A stretch of 6,623 nt of DNA from Phycisphaerales bacterium (GTDB lineage Bacteria; Planctomycetota; Phycisphaerae; Tepidisphaerales; Tepidisphaeraceae), in assembly GCA_028288775.1 (NCBI GenBank), contig JAQGHP010000470.1, positions 1-6,623 on the forward strand. The letters are read 5' to 3'. Position numbers and translations under genes: made by a program. Below the pieces are notes generated by a model. It made no database searches, had not been told where the DNA came from, and was given only the letters and a program-made list of their open reading frames with translations. Each line of letters begins with the position of its first letter. The first letter of the stretch is position 1. Shown here in pieces: positions 6,046 through 6,623 of this stretch.

Positions 6046-6138
6046 AAAAAATTAACCACGAAGGCACGAAGTCACGAAGAATTCAAGAACGAAATGGCCT
6101 TTTCGCATCCCTTCGTGTCTTCGTGCCTTCGTGGTTAA
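6046..6138 (-). terminator. Probable intrinsic terminator of the PQQ-like gene
   Basis: Read on the - strand, the 28-base-arm hairpin begins 33 bases after the TGA of the PQQ-like gene. Its far arm ends in TTAA followed directly by six T (complement of 6046-6051), which is the form of a Rho-independent terminator. The stem is longer and the loop larger than usual. The order of stop, hairpin and T-run fits termination on this strand and not on the other. Confidence 0.6.
6052..6138. repeat. Large inverted repeat built of CACGAAG units
   Basis: The arms 6052-6079 and 6111-6138 are inverted copies with one mismatch in 28 (at 6072) and a 31-base loop. Each arm is itself three CACGAAG units at a period of eight (6057-6063, 6065-6071, 6073-6079 on the left; mirrored on the right), flanked by TTAAC. 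From memory, this ACCACGAAGGCACGAAG-type sequence recurs in spacers of environmental bacteria, including Planctomycetota and Verrucomicrobiota. Its family name and origin are unknown to me. Confidence 0.9.
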
Positions 6139-6146
6139 GTCTCCGC

Positions 6147-6164
6147 TTCGGATTTCGGATTTCG
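6147..6164. repeat. Heptamer repeat, TTCGGAT-type, 2.6 units
   Basis: TTCGGAT at 6147-6153 and 6154-6160, then TTCG at 6161-6164. It is short and could occur by chance. It lies between the PQQ-like stop codon and its probable terminator, so it would be in the 3' untranslated part of that transcript. Its seven-base period matches the three other arrays in the window. Confidence 0.6.
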
Positions 6165-6171
6165 CCGAGGT

Positions 6172-6623
6172 TCACTTCTTAAACGCGTACAGCTTCTCCC
6201 CCGCCCGCACGAAGACCACTCCGTCCGTCAACGCGATCGACCCGCGGCTCGGCTGGCTGCCCAACGACGCCTTGGAAAGGATCTTGAATTCGTCCGCCGC
6301 GACGACCCACACGTCGCCCCCTTCGTTCATGCAGTAGATCTTCCCGTCCGCGGCCGTGGGCGAGGCGCGGAAGCTCTTGCCGCCGCCCAGTTCGCCCGTC
6401 CACTTCTTCTCGCCGGTCTTGGGGTCCACGCAGTACAGGACTTTGCGGTCCCCGTCGAGGACGTATAAATTGTCTATGTAGAACAAGGGGACACACACGT
6501 CGCTGCTGAGATCCTTCTCGCGCCCGCCCTTGCTCTTCCACACGACGTGCGTGGCCGTCACGTCTCCGCTGCCGCCGTCTTTGACCGCCATCATCGGCCC
6601 GCCCTTGGGGGCGCAGGAAAAGA
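6172..6623 (-). CDS. PQQ-like beta-propeller protein, 3' part
   Basis: The C-terminal 149 residues of a gene that enters from the right edge; the frame is open to 6621, so the start lies outside. Visible are two to three propeller repeats of the PQQ_2/quinoprotein-like type: an LYVLDGDRKVLYCVDPKTGEKKW unit (strand, turn, DPKTGEKxW), then SPTAADGKIYCMNEGGDVWVVAA, then LTDGVVFVRAGEKLYAFKK at the end. This ending is typical of PQQ-binding-like beta-propeller repeat proteins, many of them secreted and abundant in Planctomycetota. The visible part shows no catalytic residues, so enzyme or scaffold (BamB-like) roles cannot be told apart. An internal ATG pair (6594, 6591) should not be taken as the start, since the protein reads on upstream (FSCAPKGGP) without a break. 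The terminator hairpin follows the stop. Confidence 0.85.
   Translation of the reverse strand, partial: FSCAPKGGPMMAVKDGGSGDVTATHVVWKSKGGREKDLSSDVCVPLFYIDNLYVLDGDRKVLYCVDPKTGEKKWTGELGGGKSFRASPTAADGKIYCMNEGGDVWVVAADEFKILSKASLGSQPSRGSIALTDGVVFVRAGEKLYAFKK

Larger units (their letters stand above)
5793..6171. other. Spacer between the zinc-ribbon and PQQ-like genes
   Basis: A 379-base gap. The part at 5806-6045 shows no gene or repeat that I can support; the zinc-ribbon promoter should lie there, but I cannot pick out convincing -35 and -10 boxes. The right part holds a large inverted repeat with a T-run (6046-6138) and a short heptamer repeat (6147-6164). Open frames on the + strand run through the inverted repeat and are translations of it rather than genes. 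Confidence 0.6.

Noticed and set aside
5694..6182. + strand open frames through the 5793-6171 spacer
   Set aside because: They run antisense to the zinc-ribbon gene and then translate the CACGAAG inverted repeat (e.g. TTKARSHEE, NHEGTKS), which is a repeat artefact.

Overview
The window is a GC-rich bacterial chromosomal segment with three genes on the + strand followed by four on the - strand. No gene here fixes the taxonomy. The most likely source is a Planctomycetota-type organism (perhaps Phycisphaerae) or a close PVC relative. That is an inference from the high GC, a secreted FG-GAP/VCBS propeller, a PQQ-like propeller, few clear Shine-Dalgarno sites, and spacers packed with short heptamer repeats and large inverted repeats.

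Layout: 1-107 is a leader made almost entirely of repeats (an imperfect hairpin, then two adjacent heptamer arrays). At 108-1484 is a membrane sensor histidine kinase, whose partner regulator is presumably upstream and outside the window. At 1541-2083 is a small lipoprotein of no recognised family. At 2185-3444 is an exported FG-GAP/VCBS protein that reads as seven repeated units. A compact hairpin (3450-3472) lies between this gene and the convergent - strand group: an OsmC-like protein (3480-3890) and a Spinster-like MFS transporter (3952-5304). Further right are a 60-residue zinc-ribbon membrane protein (5610-5792) and the 3' part of a PQQ-like beta-propeller gene (6172-6623, running off the edge).

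The genes look like ordinary chromosomal genes: sensing and export on the left, transport and peroxide or thiol chemistry in the middle, and a secreted propeller on the right. I see no defence, mobile, phage or biosynthetic system. The most unusual content is in the spacers. Four unrelated arrays all have a period of exactly seven bases (41-68, 72-106, 5354-5381, 6147-6164). There is also a 90-base head-to-head pair of hairpins resembling a REP/BIME element (5473-5562), and a 28-base-arm inverted repeat (6052-6138) followed by six T on the - strand, placed as the terminator of the PQQ-like gene. These are the observations worth following up.
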